Assembly: GCF_023715205.1 (NCBI RefSeq)
Contig: NZ_JAMBNR010000013.1
Span: 62,001-126,000 of the forward strand
Direction of reading: 5' to 3'
DNA length: 64,000 nt
Source: Mesobacillus maritimus
GTDB lineage: Bacteria; Bacillota; Bacilli; Bacillales; Cytobacillaceae
The translations under genes were made by a program, and so were the position numbers. Below the pieces are notes generated by a model that was not told where the DNA came from, searched no databases, and saw nothing but the letters and a program-made list of their open reading frames with translations. Of this stretch, positions 27,565-35,968 are shown piece by piece; position 1 is the stretch's first letter, and each line of letters starts with the position of its first letter.

Positions 27565-28137
27565 ATGCAGCGATTAATTTTAGCCTCATCCTCTCCACGA
27601 CGAAAAGAACTTCTTGAAAATCTCCACTTACAATTTGAAATTTCCAGCAGTAATGTCGATGAGAGTTTTGCTCCAGAGTTAACTCCAGCGGAAGCCGTCG
27701 TGCAACTAGCCTCAAGAAAGGCAAGTTTTATTGCGGAAAAAGAACGTGATGCGTTTGTCATTGGTTCCGATACGGTTGTGGTTTTTGACGGAGAAATCCT
27801 TGGGAAACCACAAGATGCTGAAGAAGCTTTGTCGATGTTAAAAAAGCTTTCTGGAAACACTCATTCTGTTTTCACTGGTGTGAGTATAATTACTCCTGAT
27901 AGAGAAATTCAGTTTTATGAAAAAACAGACGTGGTATTCTGGGAATTGTCTCAGGAAGAAATGGACGCCTACATTAAAAGTGGCGAACCGTTTGATAAAG
28001 CAGGTGGTTATGGGATCCAAGGATTCGGAAGTTTCCTTGTCCGCGAAATCAAAGGAGATTATTTCGCTGTTGTTGGCTTACCTGTTTCAAGGACTGTTCG
28101 TGAACTTCGCAACGCTGGGTTTGTCCTTCCGTACTAG
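27565..28137 (+). CDS. maf: Maf nucleotide pyrophosphatase
   Basis: A 190-residue Maf/YhdE-family house-cleaning nucleotidase acting on non-canonical or dTTP/UTP-type nucleotides; in B. subtilis it also influences septum formation. The N-terminal LILASSSPRRKELL signature and GSDTVVVFDGEILGKP are present, with GEPFDKAGGYGIQG near the C-terminus. The frame opens at 27550, but the site aaggtga at 27554 precedes ATG 27565, which gives the family start MQRLILAS. Confidence 0.96.
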   Translation: MQRLILASSSPRRKELLENLHLQFEISSSNVDESFAPELTPAEAVVQLASRKASFIAEKERDAFVIGSDTVVVFDGEILGKPQDAEEALSMLKKLSGNTHSVFTGVSIITPDREIQFYEKTDVVFWELSQEEMDAYIKSGEPFDKAGGYGIQGFGSFLVREIKGDYFAVVGLPVSRTVRELRNAGFVLPY

Positions 28138-28200
28138 CAAAATTTCTTACATCCTTCTTCTCAAAACTGTTCCCTGTCACCATGATAGGGAGGAACTACA

Positions 28201-28890
28201 TTGCCAACCCAAACCATTATGATAAAGGATTACCCACAAAATGAGCGACCGCGTGAACGTTTTATTCTTAACGGTCCACAAAGTTTAACCAACCATGAGT
28301 TGATTGCAATAATTTTAGGCACAGGTACAAAAGAAGAATCAGTGCTACAACTTGCTAACAGATTGCTAGCAGAGTTTGAAGGCTTTCGATTTTTAAAGGA
28401 TGCAACTCTTGAAGAATTAACAGCGATCAAGGGAATTGGTCGTGCGAAAGCGATCCATTTACTCGCAGCGGTTGAAATCGGCCGCCGGTTATCAAGTCAT
28501 ACGCATGAGAACCGATATGTGATTCGTTCACCAGAGGATGGAGCGAATTATTTAATGCATGATATGAAATATCTATCCCAAGAACATTTTGTGTGCCTTT
28601 ATTTAAATACAAAAAATCAAGTAATTCATCGTCAAACCATTTTTATTGGGAGCTTAAATGCTAGCATCGTGCACCCACGCGAGGTGTTTAAAGAAGCGGT
28701 TAGAAGGTCAGCTGCTTCGATTATTTGTGCCCATAATCATCCTTCGGGGGATTGCTCACCAAGTCGTGAGGATATTGAAGTGACGAAGCGCTTAGTTGAA
28801 TGTGGAAAAATGCTTGGAATTGATTTGCTTGACCACTTAATTATTGGTGATAATAAATATGTTAGCTTGAAGGAAAAAGGATATGTTTGA
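28201..28890 (+). CDS. radC: RadC-family protein (JAB/MPN metalloprotease fold)
   Basis: A 229-residue RadC protein (YsxA in B. subtilis). An N-terminal helix-hairpin-helix region (LTAIKGIGRAKAIHLLAAVEI) precedes the JAB domain with HNHPSGDCSPSREDI, which holds the predicted zinc ligands. A DNA-repair role is doubtful; the function is unsettled. TTG 28201 is chosen because tagggagga lies 8-9 bp upstream and no ATG fits. Confidence 0.95.
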   Translation: MPTQTIMIKDYPQNERPRERFILNGPQSLTNHELIAIILGTGTKEESVLQLANRLLAEFEGFRFLKDATLEELTAIKGIGRAKAIHLLAAVEIGRRLSSHTHENRYVIRSPEDGANYLMHDMKYLSQEHFVCLYLNTKNQVIHRQTIFIGSLNASIVHPREVFKEAVRRSAASIICAHNHPSGDCSPSREDIEVTKRLVECGKMLGIDLLDHLIIGDNKYVSLKEKGYV

Positions 28891-29042
28891 TACTAGGATT
28901 TTGATAATCGATAGGCTATAATATATCTTATGGTTTTTACAGGAGGATGAAGGAAGTTACTTGATTATTACTATTACGACATCGCTGTAATCATAGATAG
29001 GGATTTTTTAATGCATTTTGCAATGAAAGGGAGATACAAACT

Positions 29043-30065
29043 ATGTTTGGAATTGGGACAAGAGACCTGGGAATTGATTTAGGTACTGCGAACACATTGA
29101 TTTATGTAAAAGGAAAAGGTGTCGTTCTTCGTGAGCCATCGGTAGTTGCTTTTCAAACCGATACGAAATCCATCGTTGCAGTGGGAAATGACGCAAAAAA
29201 CATGATTGGCCGTACGCCTGGGAATGTCGTAGCACTTCGTCCAATGAAGGACGGGGTTATTGCTGATTATGAAACAACCGAAACGATGATGAAACATTAC
29301 ATTAAACAAGCGACGAAAAATAAAGGCTGGTTTGCTGGTAAGCCTTATGTCATGGTTTGTGTACCATCTGGGATTACAGCGGTAGAAGAACGCGCTGTAA
29401 TTGATGCAACACGCCAAGCAGGTGCGCGCGATGCTTTCACAATTGAAGAACCATTTGCTGCGGCAATTGGCGCGAACCTACCTGTTTGGGAACCAACGGG
29501 AAGCATGGTTGTCGACATCGGTGGCGGAACAACCGAAGTGGCAATTATTTCTCTTGGTGGAATTGTTACAAGTCAATCCATCCGGGTTGCTGGGGACGAA
29601 ATGGACGACGCAATTATCAATTATATCCGTAAGAGCTATAACTTGATGATTGGGGAGCGTACTGCTGAAGCGATTAAAATGGAAATTGGTTCTGCAGGAG
29701 ACGCGGAAGGGATCGAAAACATGGAAATCCGTGGTCGCGATCTGTTGACAGGATTACCAAAGACAATCGAAATTACAGCAGAAGAGATTTCTAGTGCCCT
29801 TCATGATACCGTGTATTCGATTGTTGATGCGGTTAAATTAACGCTTGAAAATACCCCACCAGAACTAGCGGCAGATATTATGGACCGCGGCATTGTTCTA
29901 ACTGGTGGCGGAGCCTTGCTTCGTAATTTGGACAAAGTAATTGCTGAAGAAACAAAAATGCCTGTTCTGATTGCAGAAGACCCATTAGATTGCGTGGCAA
30001 TTGGGACTGGAAAAGCATTAGACAACATTGCATTATTTAAAACCAGAGCGAAAGAATCGAAGTAA
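29043..30065 (+). CDS. mreB: Rod shape-determining protein MreB
   Basis: A 340-residue bacterial actin that organises cell-wall synthesis along the cell cylinder. It has the phosphate-1 loop [16 protein letters not shown], the phosphate-2 motif [18 protein letters not shown] and the adenosine loop [12 protein letters not shown]. The aaagggaga ribosome binding site precedes ATG 29043. It heads mreB-mreC-mreD, but a long hairpin separates it from mreC. The 150 bp upstream holds a TATAAT at 28917 without a clear -35. Confidence 0.99.
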   Translation: MFGIGTRDLGIDLGTANTLIYVKGKGVVLREPSVVAFQTDTKSIVAVGNDAKNMIGRTPGNVVALRPMKDGVIADYETTETMMKHYIKQATKNKGWFAGKPYVMVCVPSGITAVEERAVIDATRQAGARDAFTIEEPFAAAIGANLPVWEPTGSMVVDIGGGTTEVAIISLGGIVTSQSIRVAGDEMDDAIINYIRKSYNLMIGERTAEAIKMEIGSAGDAEGIENMEIRGRDLLTGLPKTIEITAEEISSALHDTVYSIVDAVKLTLENTPPELAADIMDRGIVLTGGGALLRNLDKVIAEETKMPVLIAEDPLDCVAIGTGKALDNIALFKTRAKESK

Positions 30066-30075
30066 AACATGGATC

Positions 30076-30116
30076 CGGAAGTGTCTTGTCTCTCTATGGA
30101 GGACAAGACATTTCCG
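30076..30116 (+). other. Long intercistronic hairpin between mreB and mreC
   Basis: Arms cggaagtgtcttgtc / gacaagacatttccg (30076-30090 with 30102-30116) pair along 15 bp with one G-U. The inner CTC/GAG pairs as well, leaving a 4-nt loop. No T run follows, so it is more likely an mRNA stability or processing element than a terminator. Confidence 0.65.
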
Positions 30117-30162
30117 TGAGCATTTAATTATTTATTTTTAAAAGAAATTTGAGGTGTAACGG

Positions 30163-31053
30163 ATGCCACAGTTTTTTCTAAATAAACGCCTGATCATCTT
30201 GCTTGTGAGCATTATTATCCTCGTGGCATTGATTGGATTTTCGTTAAGAGACCGAGATCAATTAAGCTGGCCGGAGAAATTTGTGAAAGATACGGCCGGG
30301 TGGGTACAGTCGATTGTTGCGACGCCAACGCAGTATGTGGTTGGGATTGTTGAAAATATTAAAGACTTGCAAAATACATATGAAGAAAACAAAGAATTGA
30401 AGACTCATCTCGAAGATATGGCACGCCTTGAAGCCAAGGTATATTCTCTTGAACAAGAGAATGCTGAATTGACCGAGATCTTAGAAATAGAAGGTTCGAT
30501 TGGGGATTATGAACCAATGCAGGCGACCGTGATTTCACGGAGTCCTGATCGCTTATGGCATGAAATGATTATTGTAAACAAAGGTTCTTCGCATGGAGTG
30601 CAGAAAAACATGGCTGTGATGACTGCGCGTGGGTTGATTGGAAAAGTTAAAAGCACAACTCCGTTCACTTCGACGGTTCAATTATTAAGTGCGATGGACC
30701 CGACAAACCGAATTTCTGCAGCTCTTCAAGGAGATAAAAAGCTTTTCGGAACGATTGAAGGTTACGATAAAGAGAACGAATGGTTGTTGCTTAAAGGACT
30801 TCCTATAGATGCTGAAATTAAAAAAGATCAGATGGTGGTTACTTCTGGATTGGGCGGAATTTTCCCGGGAGATGTCCCAATTGGAAAAGTGATTGAAGTT
30901 GTTCCAGACCAGTTTGGATTAAACCAAACAGCCTATCTCAAACCAGAGGCTGATTTTTACAATATTAGTCATGTTATGATTTTAACTCGAGGCATGGAAA
31001 TTCCGGAAGAAATCAAAGTTGAAGGTGAAGAAGATGAGGGGGAAGATCTGTGA
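30163..31053 (+). CDS. mreC: Rod shape-determining protein MreC
   Basis: A 296-residue bitopic membrane protein: one helix at residues about 9-26, a periplasm-side coiled coil (about 65-105), then the paired beta-barrel domain (VISRSPDRLWHEMIIVNKGSSHG and later GLGGIFPGDVPIGKV). It scaffolds the elongation complex outside the membrane. It overlaps mreD by 4 bp. Confidence 0.97.
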   Translation: MPQFFLNKRLIILLVSIIILVALIGFSLRDRDQLSWPEKFVKDTAGWVQSIVATPTQYVVGIVENIKDLQNTYEENKELKTHLEDMARLEAKVYSLEQENAELTEILEIEGSIGDYEPMQATVISRSPDRLWHEMIIVNKGSSHGVQKNMAVMTARGLIGKVKSTTPFTSTVQLLSAMDPTNRISAALQGDKKLFGTIEGYDKENEWLLLKGLPIDAEIKKDQMVVTSGLGGIFPGDVPIGKVIEVVPDQFGLNQTAYLKPEADFYNISHVMILTRGMEIPEEIKVEGEEDEGEDL

Positions 31054-31568
31054 AGCGATTCCTAGTTCCTCTACTTCTTACTTTGTTATTTGTGATTGAG
31101 GGCTTGTTTGCTCAGCTTCTTCCTGCAAATCTCTTCAATGGAGACTATATTTTAGTTCCGAGATTACTAATCATGGCAATCTTCTTTTTAACGATTTATG
31201 GCAGTGTAAAACATGGAATCATCTACGGATTTGTTTATGGTTTGTTGTTTGATATGGTGTATACTGAAATCATTGGTGTTTATTTGTTTTTATTTCCGTT
31301 AACTACCTACTTTTTTTTGATGATTATGAAGGTTGTGCAAACCCATATACTTGTCGTCTCATTCGTCAGTTTGATTAGTATTGCGGCATTAGAAGCGGCA
31401 GTCTATGGAATGAATTTGTTGATTCATATCGCGGATATAGATTTTACAAGCTTTACTGAAATTCGCCTTGTTCCAACTTTGGCTTTAAATCTTATTTTTG
31501 TAATATTGTTCGCATATCCGTTCAAAAAACAATTTGAGAAATTTGCTGATCGATTGCGGAATGATTAA
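31050..31568 (+). CDS. mreD: Rod shape-determining protein MreD
   Basis: A 172-residue integral membrane protein with five or six hydrophobic helices, partner of MreC. GTG 31050 overlaps the mreC stop, suggesting coupled translation. Low sequence conservation is usual; position and topology are decisive. A weak hairpin (gcggaa/ttccgc at 31614-31634) follows before minC. Confidence 0.95.
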   Translation: MKRFLVPLLLTLLFVIEGLFAQLLPANLFNGDYILVPRLLIMAIFFLTIYGSVKHGIIYGFVYGLLFDMVYTEIIGVYLFLFPLTTYFFLMIMKVVQTHILVVSFVSLISIAALEAAVYGMNLLIHIADIDFTSFTEIRLVPTLALNLIFVILFAYPFKKQFEKFADRLRND

Positions 31569-31703
31569 AGGGCTTAAATAAAGTCCTTTGTTTCTTAAGG
31601 CCTATGTAAATAGGCGGAAGAAAAATCATTCCGCTGTTATTCTAAAAAAAGGGTTTCACGCACAAATGTCGAATTTCTCTTATCATTGAGGTGAACATCT
31701 TGT

Positions 31704-32384
31704 ATGAAGAAGACACAAAATGTGACTATTAAAGGAACAAAAGACGGATTAACACTCCATCTCGATGATACATGCTCGTATACGGAGTTGAAAAATGAGT
31801 TAGACCGGAAGCTTTCTAACTCAAGTAGAGTTCAGGAGGAAGCGAAGCTTTTATCCGTTAAAGTAAAGGTCGGCAATCGCTATTTATCTGAAGAACAAAA
31901 AGAAGAATTAAGAGATTTAATTCGCCAAAAGCGAAACCTAATCGTCGAGGAAATTGAGACAAACGTACTGACGAAAGAAGAGGCAGAGCGTCTAAAGCAG
32001 GAAGGCGAAATTGTCTCGATTGCTCGTATTATTCGTTCTGGTCAGGTTGTTGAAGTGACCGGAGATTTGCTGCTAATTGGCGATGTAAATCCTGGCGGAA
32101 CGGTGAAGGCGAGCGGGAATATTTTTATTATGGGGAGTTTAAAAGGAATTGCTCATGCTGGTTGCACTGGCAACGATCAAGCGGTGATTGCTGCATCGGT
32201 GATGAAACCTTCCCAGCTGCGCATTAGTGAATGCATTAATCGCGCCCCAGACCAAGGAACTGAAGAGGACGATAAGGTGATGGAGTGTGCGTATATATCC
32301 GAAGATCGCCAAATTCTTGTTGATAGATTACAAGTGTTAATCAAAAAAAGACCTAATTTAACTAGATTCGAAGGAGGCCGCTAG
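31704..32384 (+). CDS. minC: Septum site-determining protein MinC
   Basis: A 226-residue inhibitor of FtsZ assembly. The N-terminal domain (about 1-105) blocks FtsZ. The C-terminal right-handed beta-helix ([20 protein letters not shown] and [11 protein letters not shown]) dimerises and binds MinD. ATG 31704 follows a gaggtga site. The stop is 1 bp from the minD start. Confidence 0.97.
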   Translation: MKKTQNVTIKGTKDGLTLHLDDTCSYTELKNELDRKLSNSSRVQEEAKLLSVKVKVGNRYLSEEQKEELRDLIRQKRNLIVEEIETNVLTKEEAERLKQEGEIVSIARIIRSGQVVEVTGDLLLIGDVNPGGTVKASGNIFIMGSLKGIAHAGCTGNDQAVIAASVMKPSQLRISECINRAPDQGTEEDDKVMECAYISEDRQILVDRLQVLIKKRPNLTRFEGGR

Positions 32385-32385
32385 A

Positions 32386-33189
32386 GTGGGAGAAGCAATC
32401 GTTATTACATCCGGAAAAGGCGGGGTAGGGAAAACTACAACTTCAGCCAATATTGGGACAGCTTTGGCCCTTCAAGGTAAAAGAGTCTGTCTTGTTGACA
32501 CAGATATCGGTTTACGGAACCTAGACGTGGTTATGGGACTTGAAAACCGAATCATTTATGATTTGGTCGACGTTATTCAAGGTCGATGCAAAATTCACCA
32601 AGCGCTAGTAAAAGATAAACGTTTTGAGGACAAGCTCTATCTTTTACCAGCTGCACAAACGACTGATAAAACGGCAGTAGAGCCTGAACAAATGAAAGAA
32701 TTAATCAACAATTTGAAGCAAGACTATGATTATATTATTATCGATTGTCCAGCCGGCATTGAGCAAGGCTATAAAAACGCGATTGCCGGTGCAGATAAAG
32801 CGATTGTCGTCACGACGCCGGAAGTATCGGCTGTGCGTGATGCGGACCGGATCATTGGTCTTCTTGAAAAAGAAGAAGGCATTGAGCCACCAAAGCTTGT
32901 CATCAATCGAATTCGTAGTCATATGATGAACTCAGGCGATATGTTAGATGTCGATGAAGTTACGACGCATCTTTCAATTGATTTGATTGGTATTGTGGCA
33001 GACGATGATGAAGTCATCAAAGCATCTAATCACGGCGAACCAATCGCCTTGAATCCAAACAGCAAAGCTTCTATTGCTTACCGCAACATTGCCCGACGGA
33101 TCCTCGGTGAATCAGTGCCATTGCAACAGTTGGACAAAGAGGACAAAGGTGTGTTCTCAAGAATTAAGCGTTTGTTTGGTGTGAAATAA
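32386..33189 (+). CDS. minD: Septum site-determining ATPase MinD
   Basis: A 267-residue membrane-associated ATPase that recruits MinC to the poles. The deviant Walker A is SGKGGVGKTTTSANIG, with the switch region VDTDIGLRNLD. The C-terminal amphipathic helix GVFSRIKRLFGVK is the membrane-targeting sequence. GTG 32386 follows gaaggaggc. A terminator follows at 33200. Confidence 0.99.
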   Translation: MGEAIVITSGKGGVGKTTTSANIGTALALQGKRVCLVDTDIGLRNLDVVMGLENRIIYDLVDVIQGRCKIHQALVKDKRFEDKLYLLPAAQTTDKTAVEPEQMKELINNLKQDYDYIIIDCPAGIEQGYKNAIAGADKAIVVTTPEVSAVRDADRIIGLLEKEEGIEPPKLVINRIRSHMMNSGDMLDVDEVTTHLSIDLIGIVADDDEVIKASNHGEPIALNPNSKASIAYRNIARRILGESVPLQQLDKEDKGVFSRIKRLFGVK

Positions 33190-33199
33190 TTTGGTTTTT

Positions 33200-33238
33200 A
33201 CCCTCTAGAGTGAATGGGCTCTAGGGGGTTTTTGTTTT
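33200..33238 (+). terminator. Terminator after minD
   Basis: Stem accctctagag / ctctagggggt (one G-U) with an 8-nt loop and TTTTTG run. It ends the mreBCD-minCD transcript. Confidence 0.85.
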
Positions 33239-33282
33239 GTTGTGAGGATGTGTGAGGGATTATTGGGCATTGATTGGTTGTG

Positions 33283-33333
33283 TTGGTGCCCAAAGGGATG
33301 CGTAGAAACGATGGAGAGGTAATCAATAGAGGT
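33283..33333 (+). repeat. Probable single degenerate copy of the 52-bp repeat
   Basis: TTGGTGCCC, then AGAAACGATGG, then GGTAATCAATAGAGG lie in the same order and nearly the same spacing (1 bp longer) as in the arrays at 35219 and 42285. It is in the 297-bp gap between minD and spoIVFA. I see no gene in this gap; the open frames in it have no ribosome binding site. Confidence 0.45.
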
Positions 33334-33486
33334 TGTTTGTGTGATAAAGAGAGTCGCGGAAAAGGTAGCACTCAAAAGTGAATCCTGCTTTTCCAATAAC
33401 TCATCCCCATATATTTATTTAGGAATACTTGTCCTCTTGAGCTCATATATTGTACAAACTGTCCAACAAAGGAATGGTGGGGTAAG

Positions 33487-34269
33487 ATGGGGTCAAGAGC
33501 TGATGATATCCGGAGAAGAATGGAAAAACGTAAGCGAGAAAGAGAGAGGTTAGAGCGCAAGTCTAAACCTCCGCAGCGGAACTTGCCTGAGACGGAAGAG
33601 CTATATGGCTTTGATAAGCTACCATCGTACGATGCTGGTCCAGGTGAAGGCAATCATCCTTTATTTAAAAAGGAAGTATTTTTACTGAAAATCCTAACGT
33701 CCGCGTGTCTCGTATTAGTAGTGGCGATTCTTTTTCGCAGTGAAACCGAGAGGGCTGAGCCGATTAAGGGATTTGTGAAAACCAATTTGGAATCGGAGTT
33801 TCAATTTGCAGCAGTTTCAGATTGGTATCAAGATCAATTTGGGAAGCCGCTCGCCCTTCTTCCAGTTAATGAGCAACAGAAGGAGGAGGTACCAGAGAGC
33901 ACGAACAACACTCATTATGCACTACCGGCTTCAGGTAAAATTCTTGAGGATTTTGGTGATAATGGCCAAAAGATAACGATTGAAACTGGGAAGGATGCCC
34001 CGGTGGAAGCGATGAGTGAGGGGCTTGTCCGGTTTGTAGGGACCAAAGAAGGGTTTGGGAAGACGGTCATCATCCAGCACGCAGATAAAAGTGAATCGTG
34101 GTATGGAAACTTAGCTGATTTTGATGTGAACGTTTATGAATATATCAGTAAAGGTGCCTCAGTAGGAACAGCTTCAGCAGCGAACGATGATGAGAAAGGC
34201 TCCTTCTATTTTGCGATTAAAAAAGGCGATGATTTTGTAGATCCCATTGGGGTGATCAAATTTGAATAA
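33487..34269 (+). CDS. spoIVFA: SpoIVFA, regulator of the pro-sigma-K protease
   Basis: A 260-residue membrane protein. It has a very basic N-terminus (RRRMEKRKRERERLERK), one helix at residues about 66-82, then an outer domain resembling a degenerate LytM/M23 fold (ASGKILEDFGDNGQKITIE, FGKTVIIQH). In B. subtilis it holds SpoIVFB in an inactive complex with BofA until SpoIVB cuts it. BofC, at 51785, acts in the same checkpoint. Its stop overlaps the spoIVFB start by 8 bp. Confidence 0.93.
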   Translation: MGSRADDIRRRMEKRKRERERLERKSKPPQRNLPETEELYGFDKLPSYDAGPGEGNHPLFKKEVFLLKILTSACLVLVVAILFRSETERAEPIKGFVKTNLESEFQFAAVSDWYQDQFGKPLALLPVNEQQKEEVPESTNNTHYALPASGKILEDFGDNGQKITIETGKDAPVEAMSEGLVRFVGTKEGFGKTVIIQHADKSESWYGNLADFDVNVYEYISKGASVGTASAANDDEKGSFYFAIKKGDDFVDPIGVIKFE

Positions 34270-35128
34270 AGCCATCAGCCTTTTTCGAAAAATCCATATC
34301 CACCCGCTGCTATGGGTTGTCGTTGCATTAGCAATTGTCACAGCCCATTTTATCGAGCTGTCATTATTGCTGCTAATCATTTTTATTCATGAGATGGGAC
34401 ATGCGGCGGCAGCTTCTTTTTTTTCGTGGAGAATTAAAAGAATTTCGCTGTTGCCGTTTGGTGGCGTAGCTGAAATGGATGAGCACGGGAATCGCTCTCT
34501 CTACGAAGAGACCGTGGTTGTGGCTGCAGGTCCGCTCCAACATCTTTGGATGGCAGGGCTGGCTTATGTTCTTTTCGTAACAGGCATTTTTCCTGAATAT
34601 TGGTATGACCGCTTCGTTGAATTTAATTTAATGGTGCTGTTATTTAATTTACTGCCGATTTGGCCGTTAGATGGCGGTAAATTGGTCTTTTTACTGCTAA
34701 GCTTTCGCAAAGCTTTTCCGCAAGCGCATATCCAAACAATCTTTTTCTCAGCCGCGGTGCTAGGAATCTTTGCATTGTCCGTGTTCCTGCTTGGTCCGTT
34801 TACGTTAAATGTACTTATCATTGTTGGGTTTTTGGCATTTTCCTTGTTTTATGAATGGAAGCAACGTCGCTTCGTTTTTATTCGATTTTTAATGGAACGA
34901 TATTATGGAAACCAGAATGAAATTCGCTCGTTAACGCCAATAGAAGTCAGCGAAGAGGCAGAAATCGGTGCAGTGCTTGAACAATTTCAGCGTGGATGTA
35001 AGCACCGTGTGATTGTAAAAAGAAAGAATGGAACCGAGGCAGCACTCGATGAAAACGAACTGCTCCACACTTATTTTGCCGAGAAAAACCTCCAGGCAAA
35101 AATGGGAGATTTGGTTTATACCTATTAG
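34262..35128 (+). CDS. spoIVFB: SpoIVFB, intramembrane metalloprotease
   Basis: A 288-residue M50-family protease in the outer forespore membrane that cleaves pro-sigma-K. The zinc motif HEMGH is at residues 43-47 and the third ligand Asp137 is in WPLDGGK, the same residue numbers I remember for B. subtilis. Six hydrophobic helices precede a C-terminal CBS-like domain (about 200-288) that senses ATP. TTG 34262 has the site ggggtgatc and overlaps spoIVFA. Confidence 0.96.
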   Translation: MNKAISLFRKIHIHPLLWVVVALAIVTAHFIELSLLLLIIFIHEMGHAAAASFFSWRIKRISLLPFGGVAEMDEHGNRSLYEETVVVAAGPLQHLWMAGLAYVLFVTGIFPEYWYDRFVEFNLMVLLFNLLPIWPLDGGKLVFLLLSFRKAFPQAHIQTIFFSAAVLGIFALSVFLLGPFTLNVLIIVGFLAFSLFYEWKQRRFVFIRFLMERYYGNQNEIRSLTPIEVSEEAEIGAVLEQFQRGCKHRVIVKRKNGTEAALDENELLHTYFAEKNLQAKMGDLVYTY

Positions 35129-35170
35129 ACTTGCTAAGTTGCATTCTTTTAATTGAAAAGCGCATAATGA

Positions 35171-35202
35171 TAGGCAGGGATTCTGTCCCTGTCTTATTTT
35201 AT
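35171..35202 (+). terminator. Terminator after spoIVFB
   Basis: Stem aggcaggga / tccctgtct (with one G-U) and 4-nt loop, followed by TATTTTATTT. Confidence 0.7.
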
Positions 35203-35218
35203 TTGATGAAAATAAACT

Positions 35219-35894
35219 CTCAGTGCCGGTGAGGCAGGAAAAAAGAGAGTGACCGTAACTGAGGAGTTGTCTCAGTGCCCGTGTGGCGAGAAAAAAGAGA
35301 GTGACGGTAACCGAGGAGTTGTCTCAGTGCCCGTGTGGCGGGAAAAAAGAGAGTGACGGTAACTGATGAGTCGTCTCAGTGCCCGTGTGGCGAGAAAAAA
35401 GAGAGTGACGGTAACCGAGGAGTTGTCTCAGTGCCCGTGTGGCGAGAAAAAAGAGAGTGTCGGTAACCGATGAGTCGTCTCAGTGCCTGTGTGGCGGGAA
35501 AAAAGAGAGTGACGGTAACTGATGAGTCGTCTCAGTGCCTGTGTGGCGGGAAAAAAGAGAGTGACGGTAACTGATGAGTCGTCTCAGTGCCCGTCTGGCG
35601 AGAAAAAAGAGAGTGACGGTAACTGATGAGTTGTCTCAATGCCCGTGTGGCGGGAAAAAAGAGAGTGACGGTAACTGATGAGTCGTCTCAGTGCCTGTGT
35701 GGCAGGGAAAAAACGAGTAGCGGTAACATAGCGTGGTTCCACGTGCCCGCCGGCAAGAGGAAAAGTGAATATCGGTAACATAGAGTCGTTCTACGTAACC
35801 GACGACACGAGAAAAAACAAAAACCGGTAACATAAAACCGTTCTATATGCCCGCTGGAAAAAACAAAACCGAAAACCGGTAACATAAAGGTGGA
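35219..35894. repeat. 52-bp tandem repeat array 1, thirteen units
   Basis: Unit starts (CTCAGTGCC or variant) fall at 35219, 35271, 35323, 35375, 35427, 35479, 35531, 35583, 35635, 35687, 35739, 35791 and 35843: thirteen units of exactly 52 bp with no insertion or deletion. Units 1-9 are nearly identical; units 10-13 have drifted but keep the length. The conserved core per unit is TGCCCG, then GAAAAAA, then CGGTAACYGAKGAG. CGGTAACCG is a small dyad. The 840-bp gap between spoIVFB and rng holds only this, a terminator and a short lead-in to rng. The frames crossing it are a by-product of the repeat. Confidence 0.95.
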
Positions 35895-35968
35895 CAACGC
35901 ACCAAAACTAAAAGCAACAACAATTACCTATACCAAACAAGATCCTTAAAAAGAGTGGAGAAGTTAAA

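Noticed and set aside
28887-28922. Sigma-A promoter for mreB (TTGATA and TATAAT)
   Set aside because: The spacing is 24 bp for one -35 candidate and 10 bp for the other; neither is acceptable.
33341-33553. 70-codon frame before spoIVFA
   Set aside because: No ribosome binding site, no family resemblance, and it overlaps the well-supported spoIVFA start.
35219-35894. CRISPR array
   Set aside because: Units are contiguous and similar along their whole length; there are no unique spacers and no cas genes nearby.
35584-35897. Three staggered minus-strand open frames across array 1
   Set aside because: They are offset from each other by exactly 52 bp, the repeat period, so they are one artefact seen in three frames.
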